From Diatrype stigma (lineage: Eukaryota; Ascomycota; Sordariomycetes; Xylariales; Diatrypaceae): 64,000 nt of DNA. A program made the position numbers and the translations under genes. The stretch covers positions 69,164-133,163 of the forward strand of contig JAKJXP020000105.1 of NCBI GenBank assembly GCA_022225965.2, written 5' to 3'. Within the stretch, counting starts at the first letter, position 1. Each line of letters starts with the position of its first letter. Below, in pieces: positions 11,857 through 23,377 of this stretch. The notes beneath the pieces were generated by a model. The model was given only the letters and a program-made list of their open reading frames with translations, ran no database searches and was not told where the DNA came from.

Positions 11857-14800
11857 AGTGACAGCAGTAGATATTGTATCCGAAAAACTGGGTAATGACC
11901 AGAAGCTGTAGGGGTTCTTCAATGCTCCTCGCTGGGATAATGGAAGTTGAGAGGAAATATAGGTATCTTTTGCGAAATCGATTGTTGTAGTGTATTGTTG
12001 GGCTTTTATACGTTATGTATCGCTGAGTTGAAAAGGAAAAGAGAAAAGCCAAGGAAAGGAAAGACATAACTGCGTTGTAAATACTTGCTAGAGTGGATTT
12101 CTAGGGGAAATGTCCCTATTGTCAATATTCCCCCATTGTCGGCATAGCTCATCAGGGCTTCCTCAAGCTTCCTATTGTCTGCTTTTGACTTATCTAGCAA
12201 GGCCCACGAGGTAACCACTGGTAAGTACTTCAATAAGTAAGTACGTACGTAGTATGCGACCTATTTGCCGTTTGTTGAAGAAATGTTCCGAACACCTGCG
12301 GCCGAACAGACTTTCGGTTACACGTGTAATCAATTGTAAGCACACCAAAGGTCACATTACAGATTATGATATCAAGTAATGATCATCTTCTGTGGAAGCT
12401 AAATGGGTCGTGAAAAAAAGCAACCCGTAACTACTTCGAGTATAATAACGCTACATATTGTTGATATATCTCACGGCTAGTCTCATAATGGAACAACAGG
12501 AAGAAGATATTACAATAGTACGGAACTGGATGCACCTCAAGGATTGTAATCATGTACATGGTACCTATGGTTCCAATACATATAAGTAGACCCTGCACTA
12601 CGGAGGGATTTGGGAGTTAATACTGCTTTTCTCCCTTTCCGACTTCGATATTCCCTCCTTGTTGCAAAAGTTCGTACATGTGCTACCATGATCCCACCCG
12701 TTCTATTGCGATTGGAGTTGAACGCCAATGAGTTGCTGGTAGTCGCGGGCGGTCTTGAAATTTCTCATATTCCATATTATGGCATTGATCCCCCAAATCG
12801 CAAACGAATACAAATATCGGTTGACCCATCAAAATAGAGCACAGATTTTATTGCAGGAGATGGAAGAAGCTCAGGGGTACAACCCCTTGAAAGGTATGAA
12901 AAGGTCTGGGGATGACACCCTCCAATATTAAGCTACTAGAAACGCGTAATTTCGGAGGCTTGTATTGACTCTAGAAATGTGACAGTAGGGTCAAGGCCAT
13001 TGTTGTTAACAATCCAACGTTAAATCGATTTGTTTGGTGGTTTGTTTACTCTGTTCAATCGAACCACGGCTTTCAAAGGTTTAGATCAATGAAAATTTAT
13101 ATTATTTTTTGTTTGGTTTAATAGGAAGCTTAGTCAAACTTGGGGTAGTGTGCTTAGGTTGGGGGCTAACAAGACACAGCCTACATAGTATATGCGACGT
13201 CTTTCTAGGACTTACCTACCGAGACGCTCAATGGCTGTACTCTATACATTACTACTGATCACTCACTGCCGATTGGAGACCGACCTAGACAGTGTGATAC
13301 TGTGTGCGGCCCGGCCACCGTGCGATAAGGGGTTCAGTCGCACCAGGGGGGCGGATGACGTCGTCGACGTTCGTGAATCTAGTGTCCTGGAGCTCATAGA
13401 TTGACTGGGCGTTCCAGAGACTACTTACCCGCCGATGGCCCTGAGGAGACGTCCGTGGCGCTCCAGGTTATGCAGAACTACTTAGACCGGGTTACGGCCT
13501 TGAAATCCTCGGCCCCGATAAACAGTGGACCGTGGCTCCGGGCCGCCCGTCTCGAGCGTGAGAAAGCGCTGATAGCCCGCCCTACACCTCGCCACATACC
13601 CTGGTCTCCAAACGCACACAAAGGAAATAGGAATAAACCAGCCATTTAGCAGTCAGATTACTCACCACCATTATCAGGACGGCGGAGCTACCGCGGTTCG
13701 AAAAGCGCCCCCCTCCCCCCACCCCCTCTTATTCAGAGGAGCAACGCCTTCCTGAAAATCCTCGAGCTCAGGATATCTTTAGGTGGCACGATATTGAAAT
13801 ACTCCACTAGGGACTCACGGGTCTAGATGGCGCCGAACGTCACTGTTGCCTTGAGTCCGTCAGGCACAGCCTTCATACTTTCTCTTGGTCTCCCGCGGGG
13901 ACTTTGTGGCGTGGGTTTCCCTAGAACGTTTTTAGTGAGCAGAAGAAGCTAAAGTCCGAGGTCACCCCGCAGACTGACTAGGGTTGAGGTCTGCCGGGCC
14001 TTCAGCTTCACGCGCGCTGGTCCGTTATTGGGAAGAAGCCGACGGTCTAGAACCACTAGCTAGCTCGTAGATGACGGCAGAGCTAAAAACCACAAACGTT
14101 ACAGCCTTGATTGGGGCTACTAGGCTGTTGGGCTGTCAGTTAGCTACACGGCTAGCGAGACTGCGCAATAGGGCTTTCCACCTCTTTGGGGTTTCCCTAC
14201 TTACCATCAGAACACACATTATGTTTTCCCCTGCCGCGGGATATCCTCACATATTCAATGGAGTCGAGTCGAGCTATGTGCCCATATTGAATCAACTTTT
14301 TATGTCTAGACGTCCAAGTTAGGTAAGCAATATAGGGAAGATGGGAGAGTAGGGGTATTGTGCATAATAGGGCTCTTCTACACGTTCATACAGTAGCGTT
14401 CTTGAACTTCAAAATGCCCTAAAACATTGGAATTCTCCCTTTCGTACAAGGTGAAAGAAATGTCGATCTTAGGACACAATTGCCTTGTGTTTCACATTAG
14501 CAACCAGTGTTCGACGCCTTAGCACGCAATATTGCGAAGCTGGTCCATGTTAGACACGACTAGTAGGAAGACGGGTTGGGGGGATTACCATGACGGCTAT
14601 GTATATCCTGTTACGTATCAGGGCAAAGCGATATTCATTAGTAGCCGGGCCAATCGATCCAGCTGGGTCGGAGGGGGGTTATCGCACCAGCCCCCGTGTC
14701 TCTTCGACAACATCATTAGCCCCTATCTTTACCCACTATTCCCGGGTCTCCACAAATCTACACTCGGTGATCGACATCCAGTCTACCACTAGGCCGAATA

Positions 14801-15146
14801 AGTAGCCGAAGCTCCGCCCCCAAGAAGGCCTTTCTATGTAGCTAGAGCTTAGGACGGTACTTGAGGGGCGACTCTAGCAGGCCTAACTTGGTACACGCTT
14901 AAGTCTGACAGCAGGACCGGGTCACAAGAAGTTAGGTAACAGGAAGAAGTATCATTATCGTCCGGCTGAAAACAAATGTCTTGTGCCTGATAGGCCAGGG
15001 GGCAGGGCAACTAGGGGCTTATTCGGTTCATATACCACCCCTGTCCGAGCCATGGGGGGAACTACCGTATGGAGCGCTGCCTTAAATAGTGATTGCCGTA
15101 TCTGATGAAACTTCTTCCACATTCGCTTGTGTCCTATTCCGAGATC
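11857..15146. other. 3.3-kb gene-poor stretch with possible gene relics
   Basis: No complete gene is visible. From about 13.2 kb base composition becomes more GC-rich than the flanking AT-rich spacer and stops are frequent in all frames, as in a decayed insert. At 14071-14190 a short frame reads NVTALIGATRLLGCQLATRL, which resembles the nucleotide-binding start of an NmrA/SDR-type protein but breaks off. A C-rich run lies near 13710-13730. Confidence 0.4.
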
Positions 15147-17329
15147 ATGGACTTCACTTCGCTTGCGATTGGTTTAAGCGTCGGCCTCGCCCTGGCGTAC
15201 GTCGTCGGAACGCTCTTCAGCTCAGCGAGGAATGACGGCACTCCTCCGCTCCCGCCGGGCCCCAAGGGCCTCCCCATCGTGGGGAATGTGAACGACCTGC
15301 CCCAGCCCGGCGTGTTCGAGGCTCACCACTGGCTGAAGTACAAGGATTTATACGGTGAGTTTCGGTTATGCGTAGCCGCTCGGGAGCGGTACGGACACGC
15401 GGTGGTCTCCTTTACTGACACCCGGCCTCACTCGCCCTGCCCTGCTGTCAACAGGTCCGATTAGTTCTATCACTATAATGGGCGGGACTATCGTCATTAT
15501 CAACGATGCGCGGATCGCAATCGAGCTCTTGGAGAAGCGTTCCGTCAAGCACTCCTCGAGGCCTAGGCAGGTCTTTGCCGGTGAGATGTACGTTTGCTGA
15601 AGGTGTTTCACCCACCAATTTCCTTGGCGGCGCGCGTCAGAGAACGGAAGATGAATTAGGACGTGGGAAGGGAACTGACAGCCTCTGATAGGATCGGCTG
15701 GGAGCACTCGCTTGCGTTATCCCAGTACAACGACCGGTTCCGAACTTACCGCAAGAACATGAGCCGCATCATCGGCTCCAAGACGGCTGCCGCACAATTT
15801 TATGACTTACAAGACGCCGAAGTCTGCCACTTCCTGCGCCATGTCTTGGATAGTCCGGAGAACCTTGTAGAACACATCAGAAAGTTAGTCCATCGTCCAC
15901 CCACGGTAAATTGTATTATGTAAATATGAATAAACCTAACCTGATCCATTTCCTCGTTCAGAGCGACGGGCGCGATCATATTGAAAATCACCTATGGATA
16001 TACGGCAGAGCCGCATGAGCGCGACCCCCTGATTGACATGGCCGGCGACGCCATGGACAAGTTTGGGATTGCCGCGGTCCCTGGCGCCTTCATGGTCGAC
16101 ATGTTCCCTTTCTGTAAGTAAACATGCAATACCTACGCCGCGAAGGAAGGAAGACAGAAAACAAAGCAGAGAGACCACAGCGTTCCTGCCCCGCGCGAAG
16201 CCTGCTTTGCTGGTCAGAACTAACCTAGCCATCTAGTGAGAAACCTCCCCAACTGGTTTCCCGGCACCAACTTTAAGAAAACGGCGCGCCAGTGGGGAGC
16301 CGAACTCACCGACGTGATCGAGAAGCCCTACGCCTTCGTCAAGCACCAGGTGGCCCAGGGCAAGCACAAGACCTCGTTCCTGTCACATCTACTAGAAGCC
16401 GGCGTGCCGAACCCCGAAGAGGAGTTCACGCACAAGTGGTCTTCCCTGTCCTTGTACACGGCTGGGGCCGATACAGTAAGTTGATTGCCGTGCCTGCCCC
16501 TCTCCTTTCTTTTCCCGCCCCTATCATCCTATACTTCTGTTTCGGTCACCTGAATCAGTGATATGCGTTTCTGTTCTGACCTGATCCGCTCCCTACAGAC
16601 CGTGTCGGCGGTTGCATGTTTCTTCCTAGCCATGACGGTCTACCCAGAAGTTCAGCGGAAAGCGCAAGAGGAAATCGATCGAGTGGTAGGACGAGACCGG
16701 CTACCGACGATGGCAGACCGCCAAGATTTGCCGTACGTCGAGGCCGTGGTGCGGGAGGTTCTCCGCTGGCAGCCCGTCGCGCCCATGGGTCTTCCGCACA
16801 CCAGTACGGCGGATGACGTCTGCGAAGGGTATTTCATTCCGAAGGGTTCCATGGTGCTGGCGAATGTTTGGTGAGTACCTTCGTCACAGTCTCCTAGATG
16901 GCTGTGAACTCCTCTAACCACAGGTTATTCATTCATAGGCACTTCACGCACGACCCCGCCGTCTACCACGACCCCCTGTCATTCAAGCCTGAGCGCTTCT
17001 TGGGGCCGGCGCCGGAGCAGGACCCGCACACGTTCGTGTTCGGCTTCGGGCGCCGGGTATGCCCCGGGCGCATCCTGGCGGACAACGCGCTGTACCTGAA
17101 CGTCGCGCGGTCGCTGGCGGTGTTCGACGTCAGCAAGCCCCTGGGCGAGGACGGGCGCGAGGTCGAACCGGTCATCAAGATGGAGCCGGGCGTCGTCAGC
17201 CACCCCGCCCCGTTCCGGACTGAGATCAAGCCGAGGTCGGCCCACCACGAGAACTTGATCCGGGCGACCGAGGAAACACATCCGTGGGAGGAAAGCGATG
17301 GGAAGGTGCTGGAGAGCGTAACCTACTGA
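15147..17329 (+). CDS. Cytochrome P450 monooxygenase, membrane-anchored
   Basis: Seven exons (15147-15354, 15455-15587, 15692-15883, 15962-16113, 16237-16475, 16599-16870, 16939-17329) encode 528 residues. An N-terminal membrane anchor (about 1-25) is followed by the proline hinge PPLPPGPKGLPIVGN. The I-helix reads TAGADT, the K-helix EVLR, then FKPERFL, and the haem loop FGFGRRVCPGR puts the thiolate cysteine near residue 440. All class II microsomal P450 landmarks are present. ATG 15147 is chosen because the anchor follows directly; an in-frame ATG at 15105 would add 14 residues. It resembles ascomycete P450s often labelled O-methylsterigmatocystin-oxidoreductase-like, which is a label and not a function. 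It lies 6.3 kb from the NRPS-like gene, so cluster membership is plausible but unproven. Confidence 0.92.
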
Positions 17330-18002
17330 TCGTAGGTGTTGGACGAGAGCGAATGCGACCGACCTGCTGAGTATAACACTTATGTGTAAAAGTAGCGCAA
17401 ACGATATCTTGATCAGGTGTTTTGGTGGGTGATTATTCGGGATCTTGCGGTCATGGGTAGATATGGTACATTACATTACATTATGTGTACATACTTGATA
17501 CCTTTTCGACCATTGGTAGAATCCGGCAGCCGGATAACCTCATAAGTACTGTTCCAGACATAAGAAAGGATGAGAGATCGAGTCATCGACCGTGGATGAC
17601 CAAACACACTATTTGCATCGGCAGAAGTTCCAAATGCCTAGCTCCTTTACGTCCTCGGGATCTGCGTCGGAGTTGATGATTCTGAAAAGCAGGCCTCGGA
17701 TTTGAGAGAGAAATTATGCAGTGAAACCCGGAGAACTCGAGGTTCAGTCGGCGGAAAGAGCCGCGCCTATGCCTTTTGGTCGTATGGTCACCATAAACGT
17801 AGCTTGTAATGACACAGCTGAGAACAAGAATGGTCTCCCCGACGCTCTAGTGATGCAATCAACCCATACGATAAATGTCTCGAGTGGTGTCTCGGGGATC
17901 AGGTTCATTGATAACTTCTGCCAATACACCAAGCTGCTAAAGCGACTATTCATAGCTTTCCATGACCCACCACCTTTTGTCCACATCTCCGACTTGGGCC
18001 CT
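17330..18002. other. Spacer between convergent genes
   Basis: No gene seen. The P450 and the deacetylase converge here. An open frame at 17721-18098 on the plus strand partly overlaps the last deacetylase exon and is judged spurious. Confidence 0.55.
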
Positions 18003-18968
18003 TTAACAGGCGTTGTTGCCATCGCCGGTGAAGTTGCCAGGCTGGTATGCACCATCCGCATCGTCCCGGCATTCCGCTGTAACGCACACCCAGGTTAGCT
18101 AACAATCTATCTTACCAAGCCAAGCGAAGCCAACGCATGTCTTCATAGATCATATATACGCACCAACAGTAACGAGCGCGAGGTTATTCTGCGCAGCCCA
18201 GTCGATGAGCCAGGGGACGAGGACGCTGACGGTGCTGTCGTAGGTCTCGTGCATGAGGGGAATGTGGCCGTTGCCCGAGGGCCCGGCCTGGACGAACTTC
18301 TGCTCCGACTGCTGCGGGGACTGATTGTTCCAGTCGCCCGCGTCGATGTCGTCCGTGACCACCACGTAGTTCAGCTGCGACGTCACGCTCAGCACCGACC
18401 CCGAGCTCTCCAGGTACGGCGGCCGGATGTACGCCGGCTTCTTGCCGATCAGGTTCACCAGCGCGTCCTCGAGCCGCGTGATCTCCGTCGTCAGCTGCTG
18501 CGCGCTCATGGAGCCCACGTGCGGGTGCGTCCTATATCATGCGTTTCACGATATAAGTCAGCCTCAATATCTCTCTCTATCCCCACCTAGCTTCGTAGTA
18601 TAGTAGGCTGTGTTAAACAATATGTTGGTTGGCTGGCTGGCTAGTTACCACGTGTGCGAAGCGATCTGGTGGCCCGATGCGAAGGCGTTCTTGACCGCGG
18701 TCGCCTGGTTGAAGATGCAACCGTACAGCGTGCCGGTGAAAAAGAAAGTGGCCTTGGCGCCGGCCGCGTCGAGCGTGTCCACAAGCTTCTGGGTGTACTG
18801 GTACGGGCCGTCGTCGAAGGCGAGGGCGAGGGTGTTGGGCTTCGCGCACTTCGTGATCACGGTTCCCAGCGAGTGGTCCCGTCGGATGAGGTCGACGGGG
18901 GACGGGACAGCCACGGCCGATGCGCAGAGCGCGTAGCTCAAAGCCGCGAGGGCGGACTTGGCAATCAT
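18003..18968 (-). CDS. Secreted polysaccharide (chitin) deacetylase, CE4/NodB
   Basis: Three exons, 18968-18649, 18531-18164 and 18076-18003, give 253 residues. The start at 18968 opens with a signal peptide (MIAKSALAALSYALCASAVA). NodB motifs occur in order: LAFDDGP (motif 1, metal and base aspartates), HTWTHPH (motif 2, metal histidines, restored only by the first splice), RPPY (motif 3), a DAGDWN-type stretch (motif 4) and LMHE (motif 5). The short last exon restores the AECRDDADGAYQ-type tail seen in fungal members. These extracellular enzymes remove N-acetyl groups from chitin or related polymers in walls. Motif 1 has Ala where Thr is usual. No carbohydrate-binding module is present. Confidence 0.9.
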
Positions 18969-19978
18969 GTTGGTGTGTTCGAACTTCACGATGCTTGGCT
19001 GTTGCCGGCTGTTGTTGCTGGTCGCGTTATAGATCGATTGTGGGAGCGGGATGAAGCCGGGGATCCAGTCGTAGTATACGTCGTGGATCATAGAAGCTCG
19101 GGAGTACTTATAGCTTTGGATTCTACCGGGGCCTAGGCGAGATCCGGGGTAAGGGAGCACACCCACCTACACACGGTGACAGTGCCACGCTCTAGTGCCG
19201 TAGGTAGATTACCAGGTACAATATCCCGTACGTGCCCAGACATCTAGACTGCTGGGGTAGCAGACCGCGCCGGCAAATCTCCATGAGGGTCAGTCAGTTA
19301 TTGCACTGAGCATACTGCATCGGTGTAAGTATAGGTAAAGAAGCCCCCCATCAAGCTTCCCCCGGCTTTGGGCCTGTGTCTGTGGAGTCGAAATCTGCCT
19401 TTGTGGGGGATTATCCATTTATATCTCGATCTCCGTTTAGCCGCGAACGTCGATCCGGGGCCCTGCAGAATTAGCGCCTTCTGGGAATGCCAAGGCCTGT
19501 CCGGATTAGGAACGGAAGGAAACCGGAACAGTAAGTTGGTACTTCGTGGATTGCAACTATCATTTGTTTACATCATGGATGGCTGTGGGATAGTTAGCAC
19601 TGAGCAGGCCTATGTTAGACCACGATCTCGAAGGGATTGGGTACGCACATCATGAACTAGTGCTATTGTATCATGTTGCCTCGTTACTAATTGCACAAGC
19701 ATAAACTAAACACCGAGACCAAATCTAGATCTTCATGGATGTCGCATTCAGATGATCCGAATCAGGTGACCCAAGGAAAGGTTTCATCACCAATACCTCC
19801 AGGGGTGGAACAAGCTCATAAGGGGTGCCAAGCCACTATTAGTGGGTGGTCCATAGAATTAGGTAATCCACGTTCTCCTATTCACATCAGCTACATGTAG
19901 GTGGCCGCCTTATACAGCGACAATATAGAAAAATGTGCAGCATTGGCTTGCTTCTAGTAAAATGCCAAGTCTTTCTCA
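18969..19978. other. Spacer with one copy of a diverged direct repeat
   Basis: No gene seen. 19801-19882 is similar to 23550-23655, including an exact 18-bp match (19822-19839 with 23572-23589). Confidence 0.55.
19801..19882 (+). repeat. Diverged direct repeat, copy 1
   Basis: Shares GGGGTGCCAAGCCACTAT exactly with copy 2. It also shares the preceding AGGGGTGGA and a following ATTAGGTAA...TCTCCTAT string in the same order and orientation. Confidence 0.5.
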
Positions 19979-22196
19979 TTACGATTTATCTGTTGATTCC
20001 TCCACTCTTTCCCCCTTTGCTAGCCTAGCACTGCGCCTCAATCTTTTTCGTGCACCCTCAGCCCGACCATCGTCTGCATCGGTTGCCACGGTTCGTGCGG
20101 CCCCTTTGGACGCTCCACCTCCAGAGCTCTCATTTTCTGGGTGATCTTTGTCCGACTTTGGTGCAATGGCCTGGTCCTGTTCTATGTCTCTCTCAAAGAA
20201 CTCGTGTTTCAAGGCAGTGCCTGTATCAATCCTCTCCTTCGGATCATACCGCAGCATCTTGCGGACCAGGTCCGACAACTGTGCTACCTTTTCTTCTCGC
20301 ATTCGAAAGACCTCGCAAAGGTTCCCTGCGGCATCCTGCCACGTTTTGTGGTACTCTCCAGGCCCAAGAGTGGGATCAGTGTACATCCCCATCCTATCTA
20401 TCTCCTGGCCACCCTTAGAGTCTGAGAACGTGGTCTCAGGCACTGCACTATTTACAGTCTCGCTCGACGCTGGCCTGTTCACGATCCCTGCGTTGATCTG
20501 GAAACCATCAATTTCCAACTGCTGGCCATGTTGGACAGCATACACTGCGGAAATGGCCTTTCTGTATGTCTCGGTAAACTGGATATTTTGGCCTCCAGCC
20601 AGGTTTGGATACAGCTGCAATATCTGGTTCCAACTAAGACCGATCAAGGGTGGTTCCGCATAGTCTCCTCCGTTATATGGTGCACTAGAAACACTGCTGT
20701 GTGCGATTTTAGTTTCGCCGCCAAAAAGCGCAAGGAAGGCGTCAGGGGCACCGAATTTTGATGTCCACTTCTGTTTTGCTTCTATATATATCTCTCGTGA
20801 GACCATGAGTGGCGCGAGAGTCTCGCCTGGTGCCGGCTCCTGCTCCCAGTACTGACGAATCATCTCCTCACTTGGTGGTGTTGCTCCCCATCGACGAATG
20901 ATGTTATCCCAGTTTCCTTTCCAGTATGATCGATATGGTTCTGGAATAGGGCCCAGACAAATTTCCATTGATCCTAAAGTCTCCGTTACCCATTCATTAA
21001 ACGGCGAGCTACCCGCGAAAATGGTAGTTATTGTGCATCCGAGTGCCCAGATGTCGGTTGATATTCCTCTTGCATTCTGGGGGCCTTCCAGAAGTATCTC
21101 GGGAGCCGAGAAGTCGCATGGAAGCCCATGTATGAGCGTTCCTAGGTCCGTTTGGTAAGACAGACCGAAATCGACTATGGCAATCTTGGGGACTAGGAAT
21201 CTCGTCAACCTATCTAGGTCTGGTGGGAACACAAGATATTGAGGGGAATTCGGCCTAGGTTTGCGTTTCCAAAGGTCTGGCTCCCCCAGTATACCCAACA
21301 GTTCTTTTTCTGGCAATTCGTCGACGCCTTCGTATTGCATCAGGATATTGGCTGGTCGGAGATCTATAAACCTTCGTAAGAAATATGAAGACAATAGCTT
21401 TACTTTTACATACTCACCCCCATGACATAAACCCTTTCTATGTAGGTAATTCAATCCCGTCACAACCTGAAAGGCCACTTCCGTGTGGATGGCTGGGTTC
21501 TTAGAGTAAAATTGCAGCAACTGGTTTTTGTAGTCCATTGTGAAGCTGTTTTCGCCCGCAATCCTTGGTCCAAGGAGCGGGAGAACTAAGCATAGATGGC
21601 GGCCGTTGGGGCTATCAAGCCAAAAGCTCTCCAATGGCAGGCCTATGTGATGTTTCAGCAGCTCTTCCGAGTCGATACATCCCAAAGTACCCATTGCCGT
21701 GAGTTCTGGACAATTTGAATCCGATGCATCTGCGCGGAGGATCTTCACTGCTCTCAACTTCTTCCTTTGCTCGTCAACACACAACCAGACGATAGAGAAT
21801 TCGCCGTGCCCTAGCTTATGAACAATTCGGTACCGGCTTTCGGGTCCAAGGCGATCACCAAGCAAGATCGGGCAGAAACCTCCTACTCTGTATGCACTCA
21901 AACGTTCAAGATCTTCAGCTGACTGGATATCATATCCACCGAAGTCCGCGACGTCAGAGACCGGGCTGGAAGCATCCTTGCTATCCGCTCTATCCACTGT
22001 TTCCTGTCTTTTCATTAGATATATTCCTTTGACACCCACTCTAATGAGTACTTACGGGACCGTCCCGAGGAGTTACTGCTGGTTCAGGTTCATATTCAGG
22101 CGTGCTGCTATCTTGGCGATTGTTCCCAACGCTGGGACTCGAGGCGCGTGATGAATTTGATGTCGGTAAAGCGACACGGCTCGGTATTGGTGACAT
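19979..22196 (-). CDS. SRPK-like serine/threonine protein kinase
   Basis: Exons 22196-22056, 22003-21418 and 21363-19979 encode 703 residues. A Ser/Pro-rich N-terminal tail of about 60 residues leads into the kinase domain: KLGHGEFSIVWL (glycine loop), RAVKIL (ATP lysine), HGDLRPANIL across the second junction (catalytic loop with HGD in place of HRD), VDFGLSY (metal aspartate) and FSAPEILL. The split, extended domain with HGDxRPxNIL is typical of fungal SRPK relatives, which phosphorylate SR-type proteins. The 54-nt second intron is in frame and stop-free, yet must be removed to form the catalytic loop. The tail is basic (KRLRRSARLAKGERVEES). The N-lobe/C-lobe insert (about 480-600) is unassigned. 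Likely an active kinase; substrate unknown. Confidence 0.88.
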
Positions 22197-22642
22197 TCTA
22201 GCTTCTTGGAAAGGCTAGGTAATGCTAAACGACTCATTTGGGATGAGGGCGAGTGGGCAGGAGTTAGAAATTACTAAGAGTAGTCACGTGAACTCCTGCT
22301 CGGAGTTTTGAAATAATGGCGAAAGTGTATGGTACTTTCCAGTGTCAACTTACGGTATTTCGCAATAACTTGATTGAATGATTGAACGATTCTAATTTTG
22401 ATTGTGGTTCAATAATAAAGAAATGGCGATATGTATGGAAGCGACACGACTCTTTGTTTCTTTGTTACTCTAGTGCTTCATGTCAAAGACTTGTATCCAT
22501 AGTTTCTCCGAGACATAGACACTTGTTTTGAAGAGTCAAAGATTCAATGGGCGGCCATACCTATATAATCGTGTGATTCTCCCGAAGTTTAGCTGAACAT
22601 GGTCAAGAGTCCAACATAAACAACCGACAGTCATATGCAATC

Positions 22643-23377
22643 ATGCAGCAAACACACTCCCAGAAAGACGGTATTGTTGAGCAATATGTCCGGGGGTCGG
22701 GAAACCCTGCGGACCCCAAGGTGAGTTTGCTGATGTACCCGTGGATGATGAACACCTCAAACATCAGTTCCGTACGTCAGGAGGCATGTATCAAGATCGC
22801 CTGGTCCGCAGCTAAGGCTTTGGACTTTTCAGGTGTGAGGATACGGCATTGGAATCATGACCAGCAGTACGCCTATGACGAGAATGGGCAAAGGATCAGG
22901 GTTGCCGACAGGAATGGTATACCGCAGTATAAGCTCGAGGTTGCGGACTCTCACATAACAGTCACCTTTTACCACGTGGGCTGCACCCCGCGTTACCCGG
23001 CTCACGTCTACACCGTGGACGGCCCTGACAAAGTCCCCCAGCGGCTCATGCTAATTGGAGAAAGAAAGCACACCAGGCCGCACGACAAGCAAAGCCCGCA
23101 GGTATGGTTGGACCCCAGGGTTGTCAAGGCTGTGAGCAACATGAATCTGGGTGGTAACATTGACCAAAAGCGGTTGCAGGAGGCCCTGGAAGAAATTACG
23201 TACTTCGATATCGACGAGGGCGTCAATCTGACAGAGGCGGAGACCTATCCGCGTTTGTTTGATGATATCTCCGATGCAGAAATGCTGGAATGGGGCTACT
23301 CACCGGAGATAATAGTAGCCCTCAAGGCACAGTGCGGGGACCGGGACTGGATGGTTCGGCTGAGTAAATCGGGTTGA
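22643..23377 (+). CDS. Hypothetical protein, single exon
   Basis: A 244-codon frame starting at ATG 22643, with balanced composition and a region of consistent hydrophobic/polar pattern (HITVTFYHVGC..., PQRLMLIGERKH..., QVWLDPRVVKAVSNMNLGG). It carries no signal peptide or membrane segment. I recognise no family. A GTGAGT at about 22722 could be a donor, but splicing to the nearby AG would bring an early stop, so the unspliced frame is preferred. It lies 0.45 kb from the divergently transcribed kinase gene, so they could share a promoter. Confidence 0.55.
   Translation: MQQTHSQKDGIVEQYVRGSGNPADPKVSLLMYPWMMNTSNISSVRQEACIKIAWSAAKALDFSGVRIRHWNHDQQYAYDENGQRIRVADRNGIPQYKLEVADSHITVTFYHVGCTPRYPAHVYTVDGPDKVPQRLMLIGERKHTRPHDKQSPQVWLDPRVVKAVSNMNLGGNIDQKRLQEALEEITYFDIDEGVNLTEAETYPRLFDDISDAEMLEWGYSPEIIVALKAQCGDRDWMVRLSKSG

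Noticed and set aside
22722..22768. 47-nt intron in the 22643-23377 gene
   Set aside because: Removing it shifts to a frame with an early stop; the unspliced frame stays open.
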